A DNA stretch of 64,000 nucleotides from Jaminaea rosea (Eukaryota; Basidiomycota; Exobasidiomycetes; Microstromatales). The stretch lies in assembly GCF_003144245.1 (NCBI RefSeq), contig NW_020289992.1, positions 310,001 to 374,000 on the forward strand, in the 5' to 3' direction. Positions 10,401-21,306 of the stretch are shown here, in pieces (position 1 is the stretch's first letter; each line of letters starts with the position of its first letter). The position numbers and the translations under genes are program-made. The notes beneath the pieces were generated by a model, which saw only the letters and a list, made by a program, of their open reading frames with translations, was not told where the DNA came from and did not search any database.

Positions 10401-11793
10401 GGGTTCTGTTTCTCTCCGTGCACGCAAGACTGCGGAATCCCCGCTGGGCTCGCACTACACATTCACCGTATCTGACACAGGCTGCGGTGTCCCAGCCAGC
10501 AAGATTGGCCTCCTCTTCCAGCCCTTCCGTCAAGCCGACCCTTCCACTTCGCGACGCTACGGAGGCTCAGGGCTGGGTCTCGCAATCTGCAAGAATCTGA
10601 TCGAGCTGATGGGTGGGCAGATCAGCTTGAGGTCGGAGGAGGGCAAGGGGACCACGGTATCCTTTACGATCCCCTTCAAGCCGGCAGAAAAGCCCCTCAG
10701 GACCCCAACGGAGGAAGCTGTGGGCGGTTTCAAGTTGACAGAGGTCATGCTGAGCCCGAAACAGCAGCGCGAGCCGCAGGGCCAGCAGAGCCAGCAGCAG
10801 GCAATGAGACCGAGCCTCTCTGCCGCAAGTGGATCGAGCGCCACAGACTGGATTGCAGGTGCGGAGCGACGCATCTCAACTACAGCGATGAGCGGTGGGC
10901 CTGACTACCAGGGCTTGTGCCTGCGACGCTCCTCTATTGTGGATGTGGCTGCGGGCGTAGGGCCGAATAGTAGTGTCCTGCCATCCAAGGCGGCCAAGCC
11001 AAACTTTTCGTCTCCCTTCGCGATAGAAGCGCAGCAGCCAGAAGCGACTGGCTCCTCTTCCACCTCGCCTCAGCCCCCCCTCTCTCCCCAACAGCAACCC
11101 CAACAAGCGCGGCCGCGCGTTCTTTTGGCGGAAGACAATCCAATCAACTCACAGATCGCAATCAAGACGCTCAACAAGCTAGGCTACGATGTCGACCACG
11201 TCGAGAATGGAGAGCTGGTCCTACTGGCACTTGAATCCTCCCTTGCCTCAACTCCCCCTGGCGCGGGTCACTACTACGATCTCGTATTGATGGACTGCAT
11301 GATGCCCACCATGGACGGGTACCAAGCAACGCGCAAGATGCGTGCCTCACAGCACTTGGAGCGAATGAGGAAGATCCCAGTCATCGCGCTGACTGCCGCA
11401 GCGATCCAGGGACAGCGGACCTGCTTCGCGGCGGGCATGACGGACTACCTCTCCAAGCCAGTGCGACGCGCCACACTCGGTGCAATGCTGGTCAAATGGC
11501 TGGGCAGGGAGCATCCACAAAACGCAATGGGGTTGCCCTGCATGCTCGAGGATAGGGAAGAGGCTCTTGGCAGGGGTGGATCTGTGAAGCCAGGTCTGGA
11601 GGACGGTGTGCCGGCGATCGAGTTTGGAGAGGGGGGCCTGGTGGTTGCCGGGTCATCGAACTCGGCCTTGACCAGTGTAATGGGCTTCGGCGGGGCGGGA
11701 CAGGAGGGTAGTACAACCACGACCACTACTACGCGCAGGGGCTCGGGCGGGGCAACCACCACCGTTGTCACCACCTCACGGGTGGTGATGTGA
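7482..11793 (+). CDS. Soluble PAS hybrid histidine kinase (HisKA-HATPase-receiver)
   Basis: Five phase-0 exons: 7482-7604, 7697-8710, 8797-9846, 9924-10322 and 10402-11793, giving 1,325 residues. Four PAS-like regions lie at about residues 7-150, 245-395, 430-550 and 557-705. A charged helical linker then leads into the H-box SHEIRTPLNG with phospho-acceptor His738. The ATPase has the N-box NNLMGNAGKFT, G1 DTGCG and G2 GGSGLGL. After a Gln/Ser-rich linker comes a receiver domain with Asp1160 in MDCMMPTMDG and the switch Lys in SKPVRR. No membrane span is visible, so it should be cytosolic. It would autophosphorylate on His and pass phosphate through its receiver to an Ypd1-type carrier towards Ssk1/Skn7 pathways. 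The signal is unknown. Branch-like CTGAC sequences occur in all four introns. Confidence 0.93.
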
Positions 11794-11996
11794 GCGAGCG
11801 AGGGTCGAGAGAGTGGAGCAGCCAGCGCGGCTAGAGTTACGACGAAGACGAAGACGATGACGACGCTCTCACGATGGGCCCGTACAACATTAGACACGAC
11901 AGATATTGGCCCGTCACACTACTTGTACTTTTTAGCACGGCATCATTTCGTTACACTAGGCTCATTAGATCCTTATTTCACGACTCGCCCGCCCGT

Positions 11997-13232
11997 CTAG
12001 TCCTCCTCGTCAACAATGAGCGTCTTGACGCTGAACTGACTGCGGTCCGCCGAATGCTCTACAGCCTCCTTTGCCCTCTCGAGCGGGAAGGTATGTGTGA
12101 CCAGCTTCTTGAGGTTGGGCATCTTGCCGCTCGCCACGATACGGATAGCGCGGGGCCATGTGTCCTTGTAGCGGAAGACCCACCTGACATCAATCTCGTT
12201 TGTGCTGAGGTGCATGAAGGGAATAGTCTGGTATGCCTTGCCCACACCGGTGATGACGATACGACCTTGCGGGCGGGTGGAGAAGGAGGCAACGGCAATG
12301 GATGACTCGACACCCGTGCACTCGATGGTGACCGAGGGCATGACCTCGCCCTTGGGGCCTGAACCGCCCACACCGTTGCTCAGCTTGGTGAAGAGGGAGA
12401 TGATCTGTTGCGCCGTCTGCTCCGGGGTGAGGGAGGTGTTCACTTGGAAGGTCGAGACTTCAGGACAAAGCTGCTTGGCAAAGTCAAGGCGCTGAGGCTG
12501 CAGATCGGCAATGACGATGGGGTTGGCACCGGAGGCGGCTGCGCAGAGGAGCTGTACTGCTCCAATGGGGCCGGCACCTAGAATGAGGGTCGGGGAGCCT
12601 AGCTCGATGCCTGCCCTCTCTGTAGCACGCAAGCAGACGCTCAAGGGCTCGAGGAGGGCAATTTCAGGGAAGCTCATGGTGTCAGGCACCTTGTGCAGCC
12701 ATGCTGCTGGGTGGGTATGGTATCGCGTGAGAGTTCCATCCATGGGTGGGACCGAGTAGAAGTCTACCTGCGGGCACAGATTGTAGTTTCCTGAACGGCA
12801 GAAATGGCACGTCACCTTTGAGCAGGGGACTCCAGGCTCAATGGCTACCCTGTCGCCGACTTTGAGGCCAGTGGACTCCGTGTTGGGACCCAGAGCAATC
12901 ACTACGCCTCCGGACTCGTGGCCGAGAGCAGTCTTGTCTGTGATTTGCCAGGGGCCAAGGCCGGCATGTTGCCAGAAGTGGACGTCGGATCCGCAGACAC
13001 TGCGCGAGCACGAGGAGCAGACACGGTAAGCAGCAGGATCCAAGTCAATGTTGCTTCCTTCTGTCTGCGCCGCGACTCACCCAGTAGCCTTCACGTGCAC
13101 CAAGGCCTGACCAGGTCCAGGAGGCTTAGCTTGGCTCTTGATGAGCTCGAGCTTCTTCTCGTGGGTGGCCTTGAGGGTTAGGTTCTCTTTGAGCGAGGGA
13201 GGCGCCGCGGTCGAGGTGGTAGTAGGTGACAT
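11997..13232 (-). CDS. Zinc-dependent polyol dehydrogenase (L-arabinitol/xylitol/sorbitol type)
   Basis: Exons in transcript order are 13232-13081 and 12999-11997, giving 384 residues. This is a medium-chain Zn dehydrogenase. Catalytic zinc ligands are Cys53 in GVCGSDVHFW, His78/Glu79 in GHES and the Glu of LLEPLSV. Four structural-zinc Cys lie in the PCSKVTCHFCRSGNYNLC stretch. The Rossmann motif is GAGPIG, and the acidic VIADL end of strand 2 indicates NAD+ rather than NADP+. The VDFYSVPP..GTLTRYHTHPAAWLHK segment is typical of L-arabinitol 4-dehydrogenase and xylitol/sorbitol dehydrogenases; substrate cannot be fixed by eye. An upstream in-frame ATG at 13319 would add 29 residues, but the start at 13232 fits the family length. 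It is convergent with the histidine kinase. Confidence 0.88.
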
Positions 13233-13806
13233 GACTGAAGAGTGGATGACGAGTGAAGGAAAGAACGAAGATGGGGAAGAAAGGGGGCGAAGAGGAGCTG
13301 AAGAGGTGGCAGACGACATTTCATTTATTTGCCCCGCTTTTTGAGCTCGGCCTTGGTTCCCGGCGCTGTGGAGCTGCACGAAGTCGGCAATCTGTTCTCG
13401 GAGAACCAGCGGCAAGCCCAACGAGGGCCACCCGAGATGCTCGCATGGTCAATGTTCGGCCATGTGGTTGTCGTGGATGCGTTGGGAGACCGGCGACGAG
13501 CGGGATGCCTTGCTACATTTTTCTGTACGACGTCTGTCGAGGATGCGAGAGGGTCCCACAATCGGGTGTGTCGACGTTGGTGGGCAAGAAGGCGCGGCTC
13601 GGGGGATGAGGCGGGGTCGGCGACTTAGAGAGCAACGAGCGAGCAAGTGAAGCTTCAATCTCGGACCGGAAGCGCGTCAAGTGGTGCTTCGCGTGTCGCT
13701 TTCCGTCGAAGGCAGGCTTGCCTTTGCTCCATTCGCATCCTCTCGACCCTCGCATTTACTCAGATACCCACTCGCTGCTACACGGCTGCTTAGCGCGTCA
13801 GCGACC
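13233..13806. promoter_or_regulatory. Divergent promoter of polyol dehydrogenase and CFT1
   Basis: A 574-nt gap separates two divergent starts. The CFT1 frame stays open upstream to 13681, but residues coded there do not look conserved. I see no other gene or clear motif. Confidence 0.45.
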
Positions 13807-16800
13807 ATGTCGTTGCCGACTGCCTCTTACAGTCAGGCCCTTCTACCCACCTCACCCTCCCATGCTGTGTCATGCAACCTCAGCCCGACCGGCGGACACC
13901 TCGTCACAGCCCGCGATGATACGCTCCAAGTCTGGCAGGTCACGCCCAAAGGCAAGCTGCACCATCTCCTTACTCAGACCTTCTTCGGAACCATCACTGG
14001 CCTCCTCGCTATGCAAACCCTCGAATCAGAGTCGGACGGATGTCATCGTCTCATCGTCTCATTCAAGTACGCCAAGCTCGCCCTCCTCGAGTGGAACGAC
14101 GAGGCTCAGGAGCTCGAGACGGTCAGCATTCATACGTATGAGCGCACGCCTCAAGTTGCACAGGGGCTGCCAAACCATTTCAGGCCCATCTTGAGTCAAG
14201 ATCCGGAGGGAAGATGCGCCACGCTTCTCCTTCCACAGGATAGTCTGGCTGTACTGCCCCTCATTTCTTCCAGCGATCTGGCGCTGCTGGATGATGAGGA
14301 CGATTTGTACAACGACGGGCCCAACGGCAACGGGTACGGCGCCAATGCGAGCGGACCAAGCTACCGCAATAGCAACAGCAGCGAAGAGCGTCGTCGCCTG
14401 CCCTACACCCCATCCTTCGTCCTTCCCCTCTCCGAGGTCGACCCTTCAATACGCAACGTGAGGGACGTGGCCCTCCTCCCGAACTTCCAAAAGCCAACCA
14501 TCGCCGTTCTCTGCGAGCCGCAGGAGCAAGCATGGACGGGATCACTGGGAGTGAAGAGTGATACGATGCACGTCTTCATCTTCACGCTCGACCTCTCTTC
14601 CACGACACACCCGGTCCTCTCACAGGTGGCAGATCTACCCTACGATGCCATGTACCTTGTGGCTTCCCCGCCTAGCCTGGGAGGCGTATTCGTGGTCACG
14701 CCCAGCAGTTTGTTTCATGTGGATCAGAGCGGGCGATTGGTGGGACTCAGGGTCAATGGATGGGCGGAGATGACTACCATGAATAGCGAAGTGCGAAGAT
14801 TTCCGCTGCACAGCGAGAGGGAGGGCGGGCAGCAGCTTGATCTATGTGACTCGCATATCGCATGGAGCGAGGGGATGGAGCTGACGCTGCTCGACAGCGA
14901 GGCTAGAGGGGGCAAAACGAAGCCGTCTGCGGGAAGCGGGTTCTTGGTTCTCAAGGACGGTCAGGTTTTCGGCATCAGGTGCGCCTTGGATGGACGTACG
15001 TTGTCGGGCCTCTCGCTTCACCCGGTTAATCAGGTGCCGCCATTAGCCCCGCCGAGTGCCGTGCTGTCGCTCTCACATTGCGAGGGTCTTTTCGTGGCCT
15101 CGATGCTCGGAGAGTCCAGCCTCGTAGGCATAGGAGCGCGACGAGCAACGGTGGGGCAGAAGGAAGAGGATGAGACAGACAGCAAAGCAAAGCAGCAACA
15201 GCAATCAGCAATGGACCTAGACGAGGAGGATGACGCCCTCTACGGGGACTCTGCTGTTCCTTCCACATCCACAGCTGCTGCGACAGCAGCTGCCACCTCA
15301 TCAAGCAGCACCCACTTAGACTACACCCTCTCCCTCCTCGACACCCTTCCCGGCCTCGGGCCCCTCTCTGACCTCACTCTGTCGGTACTTCCCTCGTCGG
15401 ACGGGTCAGGGGACGATATAGTCAAGCTGGTAGCCACGCACGGGGTAGCCCCGCATGGTGGACTGGTGCACATTGAGGACGTCCTTCAGCCGCGCAAGCG
15501 AAGAGCGGTTGTGCTGCATAGCAGGCAGCGCCAGCACGAGGGCATGACCATTCCGGCGCTGGATAATGTGAGGCGGGTGGCGCCGGGCCGCTACTTGGGT
15601 GTCAACCCGCTCGTGGGGACGCCGACCCTTTATGCCATCGAGGGGGAAGGGAGGGCGGAAGTGCTCATGGAGTTTTGGAACGAGAAGGTCAAGGCCGTCG
15701 GTTGGCTCGGTCTTTCCGATGCAGGCAGAGAGAGATATCTCGTCGTCTCTGAGTCGAGCATCGTCGTCAGGAGCATTGCAATGGACGGCGAGGATGATCA
15801 GGCGCAAGATCGGGAGGACGCCGCACGCCAGACCGACTTAGCGGGTACGGCCCGGCAGGTCGTTCTGGGTTTGGATGAGAGCAACGATGGGATCGTGAGC
15901 ACTATCGCCGCTCGTCTCGAGGATGGACGTGCGCAGATCCTTGTGGTCGACGCGGCAGGCAAAGCGCATCAGATCGCCCTACTGGACAGCCAGGCCTACA
16001 CGCGCATCGCCCTCTTCACCGACGAGACTAGCACTTTCTCCCGCTCAGCAGCAGCAACATCAGGGCCTTCCTCGTCCGACCTTACCTCTCGACGTCAAGC
16101 AATGGATGAGGACGAAGTAGATTATGGAGACGAGGACCTGCCCAACGTAGCTACTTCAGCGCCCGTTGCGCTGCCCGAGCCCACTCATCACCTCGCCCTC
16201 ATTTCCTCCTCGGGCGGGCTAGAGCTGTTCACACTTTCTAGCAAAGAAGGCGCTCAAAGGCAATGGCGCTCCAACTCGATCATGGACCTGCCGGCACAGC
16301 TTGAGCCGCTCAGCGGCAGTGAGGAGGACGAGCCTGTCATTACCTGCTCTGAGACGGTCGACGTACAAGAGGACGTCGATGACCTGTGGGTGGGCGTCGT
16401 CGGGGATATAGAAGAGGAAGAAGGTGGAGCGCTCAGCTCTCTTTGCGTCGCTCTAGCGGAGCGCAGCGGCCTCCTCAACGTCTGGGTCGCACGCAAGACC
16501 TCGTCCGGCAGCTTCGTCTTCAACAAGAAGCTCGCACGACAACTCTCCGGCTTAGACGACTCCGAAGACTCTGAAGGCGGTGCTGCAAGCACTATGCTCC
16601 CCCCAGATGGAGAGATTGCATCTCGCATCCCACATCGGATCATCGAGACTACGACCCCCGGCACGGCAGGTGGCCGTCGTCTTTTCGTCACCGGCCCAAG
16701 CAAGACGGGCTGGTTGGTGAAGCCCCGCAAGGGCAAGCTGCAATTCTTTGCAAGCGCTCATCGCCGCGTTCGCGGTTTGGCCCCTTTCGACGACGTGGCC

Positions 16801-18411
16801 GACGAAGACGAGGAGTACGATCCCGACCCCGAGCGTGTTGCTTCTCCAACAAGGCCGACGTATATTATTTCCGACACACACGGCCTCTCCCTTTGTCGCT
16901 TCCCACCTTCAGACCTGCGGTACGACCTCGACCTGCCTTACACGCTTCACAGCACTGGAAGACAATACACCCACGTCAGGCCCTTCCCCACACTCCGCGC
17001 CCTAGTGACCGCAAGTGTCAATCGCACTCAGTTTGTGCAATTCGACACCGAGGATATGAGTATCGTCCGACCACTCGAGTACGACCCTACGCCAGCCTAC
17101 TCCACACGTGGCGCCCTCGAGCTCTTCAGAGGGGACATGGGCGCTCCAGTTGACGGGTATGAGTTTGAACAGAACGAGACCATTACCGCTCTCGAGCTGG
17201 TCACTCTTCATTCGTCCTCTACCGCCACGGGACTGAAGGACTTTATTGCCGTGGGCACGTCGGTCTTCAACGGGGAGGATCGACCCACGAGGGGCGGGAT
17301 GTACATCTTTGATGTAGTGGAAACGGTCTCCGATCCCTCTGACCCGGTAGTCGGGAGCAACGCTAGGTTGAAAATGCTGGTGAAAGACGACGCCAAAGGC
17401 CCCGTCACAGCTTGTGGTGACATATCGGGCTACTTTGTTGTCTCCATCGGGCAGAGACTTTTCGTCCGCGCGTTGGAGAAGGAGGAAGTGCTGATTAATG
17501 TCGCATTCCTCGACGTCGGGTTCCTCTCAACATCGCTCCGCCGGCTGGGTAGCACTCTCCTCATCGCCGACGTCAGGCGAGCGGTGCTCTTCGCCGGCTT
17601 CCAGGAGGACCCCTTCAGGTTGACGGTCTTCGCTCGTCAGTTCCCCGGAGTGGAGGCGGAGATGGCTGGTGGTGGGTATGCCACCGCAGCGGAGTATCTG
17701 GTCAGTGAGGAGGGACTAGGCTTCGTGGCTGCGGACTGGCGTGGTGTGTTGCGCTTGCTCGAGTACCCAGCTGCGAAGGCTGTTGCGGAGGCTAGTGGTG
17801 AGGGAGGAGCACCACCCGCGACTGCCGCTGATGGAGGTGGAGGGAGCAGCAGCTCTAGTCGGCTGCATGTCAGGACCGAGTTCCAGACGAGCGCGACGGA
17901 GTTTACCGGCTCGCTCAGCCGGGCTCCTGCTGCCCTCGTTTACGGTGGTGGGCGCGACGCCGCTGAGACAGGGGCGGACGGCTCAGCCTCAAGCTCAGCA
18001 ATCGCCCTGCGCAACGAAGTCGTATTGGCTACCTCCTCCGGATCCCTGGTCATCGTCCGGCCACTCACCCACCACGGCCAGTCTTTATCCCATCCATCGG
18101 CGGCGTTGGCCGCCTCCCTCAGCAACAGCATGCAACGTCTTGTCCCGCACGCTGCCGCCTTACCACCGCGTGGGGCGCGCTTGGTAGCCGGAAAGGTCAG
18201 CGGGGCTGCCAGGCCGTTGAATAGGGGCATGCTCGATGGAGGGGTACTGGAGGGGGAGTGGTTGATGATGTGCAGTAGGGTGAAGAGGGAGGAGTTGGCG
18301 GGCGTGGTGAGGGGGACGATTGCTGGGCAAGGTAATCAAGAAACGGAGGCGGGAGAAGGAGGAGTCAGTGAGGAGAGATTGAGGAGGGCAATTGCGGGCT
18401 TGTTCGCGTAG
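13807..18411 (+). CDS. CFT1: Cleavage and polyadenylation factor subunit CFT1/CPSF160
   Basis: One exon encodes 1,534 residues from the ATG at 13807; the frame extends 42 codons further upstream but MSLPTASYSQALLPTSPSHA matches the expected CPSF160 start. The protein is an all-beta multi-propeller scaffold. The N-terminal MMS1-like region has SHAVSCNLSPTGGHLVTA. The C-terminal CPSF_A region contains LFVRALEKEEVLINVAFLDV followed by LRRLGSTLLIADVRRAVLF, the hallmark blocks of the family. Acidic low-complexity loops occur near residues 460-500 and 760-780. CFT1 belongs to the nuclear pre-mRNA 3'-end processing complex and helps recognise the poly(A) signal. Its length is close to the usual 1,350-1,450, with extra loops. 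Confidence in the family is high. Confidence 0.93.
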   Translation: MSLPTASYSQALLPTSPSHAVSCNLSPTGGHLVTARDDTLQVWQVTPKGKLHHLLTQTFFGTITGLLAMQTLESESDGCHRLIVSFKYAKLALLEWNDEAQELETVSIHTYERTPQVAQGLPNHFRPILSQDPEGRCATLLLPQDSLAVLPLISSSDLALLDDEDDLYNDGPNGNGYGANASGPSYRNSNSSEERRRLPYTPSFVLPLSEVDPSIRNVRDVALLPNFQKPTIAVLCEPQEQAWTGSLGVKSDTMHVFIFTLDLSSTTHPVLSQVADLPYDAMYLVASPPSLGGVFVVTPSSLFHVDQSGRLVGLRVNGWAEMTTMNSEVRRFPLHSEREGGQQLDLCDSHIAWSEGMELTLLDSEARGGKTKPSAGSGFLVLKDGQVFGIRCALDGRTLSGLSLHPVNQVPPLAPPSAVLSLSHCEGLFVASMLGESSLVGIGARRATVGQKEEDETDSKAKQQQQSAMDLDEEDDALYGDSAVPSTSTAAATAAATSSSSTHLDYTLSLLDTLPGLGPLSDLTLSVLPSSDGSGDDIVKLVATHGVAPHGGLVHIEDVLQPRKRRAVVLHSRQRQHEGMTIPALDNVRRVAPGRYLGVNPLVGTPTLYAIEGEGRAEVLMEFWNEKVKAVGWLGLSDAGRERYLVVSESSIVVRSIAMDGEDDQAQDREDAARQTDLAGTARQVVLGLDESNDGIVSTIAARLEDGRAQILVVDAAGKAHQIALLDSQAYTRIALFTDETSTFSRSAAATSGPSSSDLTSRRQAMDEDEVDYGDEDLPNVATSAPVALPEPTHHLALISSSGGLELFTLSSKEGAQRQWRSNSIMDLPAQLEPLSGSEEDEPVITCSETVDVQEDVDDLWVGVVGDIEEEEGGALSSLCVALAERSGLLNVWVARKTSSGSFVFNKKLARQLSGLDDSEDSEGGAASTMLPPDGEIASRIPHRIIETTTPGTAGGRRLFVTGPSKTGWLVKPRKGKLQFFASAHRRVRGLAPFDDVADEDEEYDPDPERVASPTRPTYIISDTHGLSLCRFPPSDLRYDLDLPYTLHSTGRQYTHVRPFPTLRALVTASVNRTQFVQFDTEDMSIVRPLEYDPTPAYSTRGALELFRGDMGAPVDGYEFEQNETITALELVTLHSSSTATGLKDFIAVGTSVFNGEDRPTRGGMYIFDVVETVSDPSDPVVGSNARLKMLVKDDAKGPVTACGDISGYFVVSIGQRLFVRALEKEEVLINVAFLDVGFLSTSLRRLGSTLLIADVRRAVLFAGFQEDPFRLTVFARQFPGVEAEMAGGGYATAAEYLVSEEGLGFVAADWRGVLRLLEYPAAKAVAEASGEGGAPPATAADGGGGSSSSSRLHVRTEFQTSATEFTGSLSRAPAALVYGGGRDAAETGADGSASSSAIALRNEVVLATSSGSLVIVRPLTHHGQSLSHPSAALAASLSNSMQRLVPHAAALPPRGARLVAGKVSGAARPLNRGMLDGGVLEGEWLMMCSRVKREELAGVVRGTIAGQGNQETEAGEGGVSEERLRRAIAGLFA

Positions 18412-18522
18412 TGTAGCACGGCATGGCGCGACAGAAGAGCATGGATAGCATCAAAGTCAATGGTACAATAGCGCTACATCTCAGCTCTGTCTGCCTGTCC
18501 CATTTCTCTTCCCACGTCAACC

Positions 18523-19667
18523 TCATCTCACAACCTCGCCCTCCCTCTTGACAACCCAAACCCTTGTGGCGCCCAACGTCCCACTCTTGGGCACGTCTAC
18601 CATGATCCGCCTGTATTGCCATGTATCATTGCTTCCGACATTGCGCACCATCTCCACGTGCGCCTCGCCGGTTGCGAATGTGCCTGGCTCCCTGCGATTG
18701 GCCTTGCCGGAGGAGGAAGACGACTTCGAGGCCGGCAGGAAGGAGAGGGACGAGAGGATTCGTCCAACGACTGACGGTCCGGAGGAAGAAGCCGAGGCCT
18801 GACCACGGGCTTCAGCTTCTGCTCTGCTCATCTCCTCGTGGTGGTGCTGCTGCTGCGCCCCTCCCTCGACACCCTCAGTCAAGCTCTCCCAGGCCTCACC
18901 CAATTGCGTCCTCATCCACTCCCATCCATCCCTTACGCCTTGCCTGCCCTTCTCAGCATAAGTCCAATCGCGCTCCTTGTCCCTCGCTTCGATGTAGAAC
19001 CTCATATGCAAGACCTCCTTGCCCGTCCGCTCCTCCCTTACCACGCGCGTGGGAGGGAGGTGTGAGCCTCGGTGCGTCGAGCCGCTCCCGCCGCCGAGGG
19101 CGCCGATGATGGGGTTGGTGGGATTTGGGGAGGAGGTGAAGGAGGGTGTGGGGTGCAGATGGAAGCGAAGAGGGGGTAGAAGGTGGTGGTAGATCTGTAG
19201 GAGCGAAGGCGGGCGAGGAATGGTCAGCTTTTGACTGTACATGTAGACATCACGATGGCCGACCACGCGCTCACCTCTTCACAACGCTCCACCCGTCCAC
19301 ACGCGTCCTTGAAGATGACGCTCGGCGAGTTTGGAGCGAACATGTCGCTCAACAGCGCCCAAAGCACTGCAGCTGTGAGCGCCGTGCCCAAGACCACCAC
19401 GGTGAGCTGTCCTCCTTTCTCTCCTGTGCGAAAGACCTTCTGCACTGGGTGCAGTTGAGACCAGGAGAGCCCATCACCGGTGAGCTTGTAGATCGTCCCT
19501 CGACGTCGCGGTGGGCGAGGAGGGGGAGCTGTTGGGGAGGTATTGGGAGTCATGGAGGCGGTGTTGAAGGAGGAAGGGGAAGGGGGCGGTTGTGGAGGAC
19601 GGGTGGAGTAGGCGCGCTGCTTTGAAAAGTGGCTACAATGCGTTGCTCGAGAGGAGAAGGCGCGCAT
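18523..19667 (-). CDS. TIM21: TIM21-like subunit of the mitochondrial TIM23 translocase
   Basis: Exons in transcript order are 19667-19275 and 19194-18523, giving 354 residues from the internal ATG at 19667. The start MRAFSSRATHCSHFSKQRAYS is presequence-like, with RAY|S matching an R-3 processing site. A membrane span TVVVLGTALTAAVLWALLSDMF follows, then the conserved FKDACGRVERCEE block. The intermembrane-space domain includes GSTHRGSHLP, the HMRFYIEARDKERDW segment and a C-terminal basic strand. TIM21 links the TOM exit site to TIM23 and respiratory complexes. The frame is open upstream without a stop into the last exon of FMT1, so the true 5' end is uncertain. Family call is by motif order; a database search was not possible. 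Confidence 0.8.
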
Positions 19668-19800
19668 TTGCTGGCCAATCAGGGTGGCGGAACTGCTCGA
19701 CGCTATGCTCGCTGTCGCTGCCGTTGTCCTACTCCTCTGCTGTTGGCTCTGAGCTTGCAGTATCCTGCTTTGCCCGCTCGACGTCGCCGCTGCAATTCCG

Positions 19801-21126
19801 CCGTTGTCATGCGAGACGAAGCGCAAGAGGGGCATCTCCCCCTTTGGCCTGCCGTAGCCTCTCCACCAATCACGCAGGGTGGCCTGTTCTGCCTTGCCTG
19901 CACACATCAATCGTCTGACGGCCAGCAACCCTACCTCTCCTTCCTGTCTGACGGTCGTCTTTACGTAGATGATTTCCCGCTCACCGGCGTGCGGGGATGT
20001 TGGCGCAAATACCGCAGTTCCACTTGGGTACTGCGGGTTGTCTCGCAGCACCTTGGCACGCTCCGGAAGGCTGGCTGTGGAGGGTACGTGGTGTACGTCG
20101 AGGAGGAGGGTGCGTACGGCTTGCGGAGAGTCGGAGCGGTGGAGGTACGTGTAGAGGTTGATCTGTAAGGGACAGGCAAGGCAGAAGTTCTCAGCATACA
20201 GGTTCTTTAAGTTGGGCGGCTTTCATGCATGCGGCACCCACCTGATGTCCAAATCCGCGATGCCTCGCCTCGATTTCCTTTGCGCTCATGGCCTGCCAGT
20301 CCACACGGCCATGCTCCGCCTTGATCTTGGGCGCAAGTGTAGCCTTTGCCCCATCTTGAGGATCAGCAGTTGCATGCCTCTGCGGCAAGCTAGCAAGCGT
20401 ATCGACGAGAAGCTCACTCGACGCCTGTGCAAGCAAGCGCTCCACCTCGGCGTATGCCACCCTACGCCCGCCCTCAATGGGCAGGTCCACCTTCTCCTGC
20501 GCCAAAAGATCCCCTTGGTCAAACGTTTCACGGCCCAGCTGCTGTATCGATACCCCCGTCTTCTCGTATCCGCGAGCGATCGCCCACTGAATGGGCGCTG
20601 CGCCGCGCAAGTCCGGGAGCAGGGAAGGGTGGACGTTAAGGGTCAAGGAGGGAGAAGGATAGAGATCGAGCAGCCAGGCAGGGACAAGTTTGCCGAAGGA
20701 GGCGGTCACCAAGAGAGGGGATGAGCTGGAGCCGGGAAGGGGCAGGTCATCATTCTTGAAGTCAGTCACCCTAATCGCCGGCAAGTCGTGACGATGCGCA
20801 TAATCCAGCACGGGCGGCTGTGTGACTGCGCTGGCCGCTGCCCTTCTCCTGCTGCCCTCCCTGGTTGCACTGTGATATTTCTGCTCAGCAGGTACAGCAA
20901 CGGTGATCGAGTGCGCAATTGATGGGGAGCGATGCAGTCCTTGCAGGATGGTGGCTGCGAACGAGTCGGTCCCGCAGAAGAGGACATTGTATGGCGGCGG
21001 GGGCGGAGTGCGACTTGTCGAGGAGGATCGTGATCGGGCGGTGATGTAGCCGCTGCGATGACTAGCTGAAGACGCTAGTCGTGAGCAGCGAATAGGCGCC
21101 GCCCTCAGTGATATGAGGGTGGCCAT
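19801..21126 (-). CDS. FMT1: Mitochondrial methionyl-tRNA formyltransferase
   Basis: Exon 1 is 21126-20242 and exon 2 starts at 20162; the intron 20241-20163 (GTGGGT..CAG) joins GFGHQ to INLYTYLH. The enzyme formylates Met-tRNA for mitochondrial initiation. Visible motifs are NVLFCGTDSFAATIL at the formyl-THF fold start, LNVHPSLLPDLRGAAPIQWAI with the catalytic loop, and a C-terminal tRNA-binding region ending near LRDWWRGYGRPKGEMPLLRF. The start MATLISLRAAPIRCSRLASSA looks like a presequence. The end given here is only the last recognisable residue: no stop occurs in frame before TIM21 begins. About 40 low-complexity residues bridge them. An alternative ending through a weak 62-nt intron is discussed under findings. 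Confidence 0.88.
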
Positions 21127-21306
21127 GGTCGATGAGGTTGTTGATATGAAAGGAAAGGAAGGCAAGATAGAATCGCGATTCTCATTTCTCGAGGCAAAAG
21201 GCAAAAAGCAACGGGCTCGAGCGCAGCGCGGCGGCGCGGACATGGCGGCACGACTCCACTTTCGCCTCCTTCTCCGTAACCTCCTCCTTCTCTGCTGCCC
21301 TTCCCC

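Noticed and set aside
19671-19732. 62-nt intron that would end FMT1 with a stop at 19633
   Set aside because: The donor GTAGGA is weak and unlike the other donors; kept only as an alternative to test.
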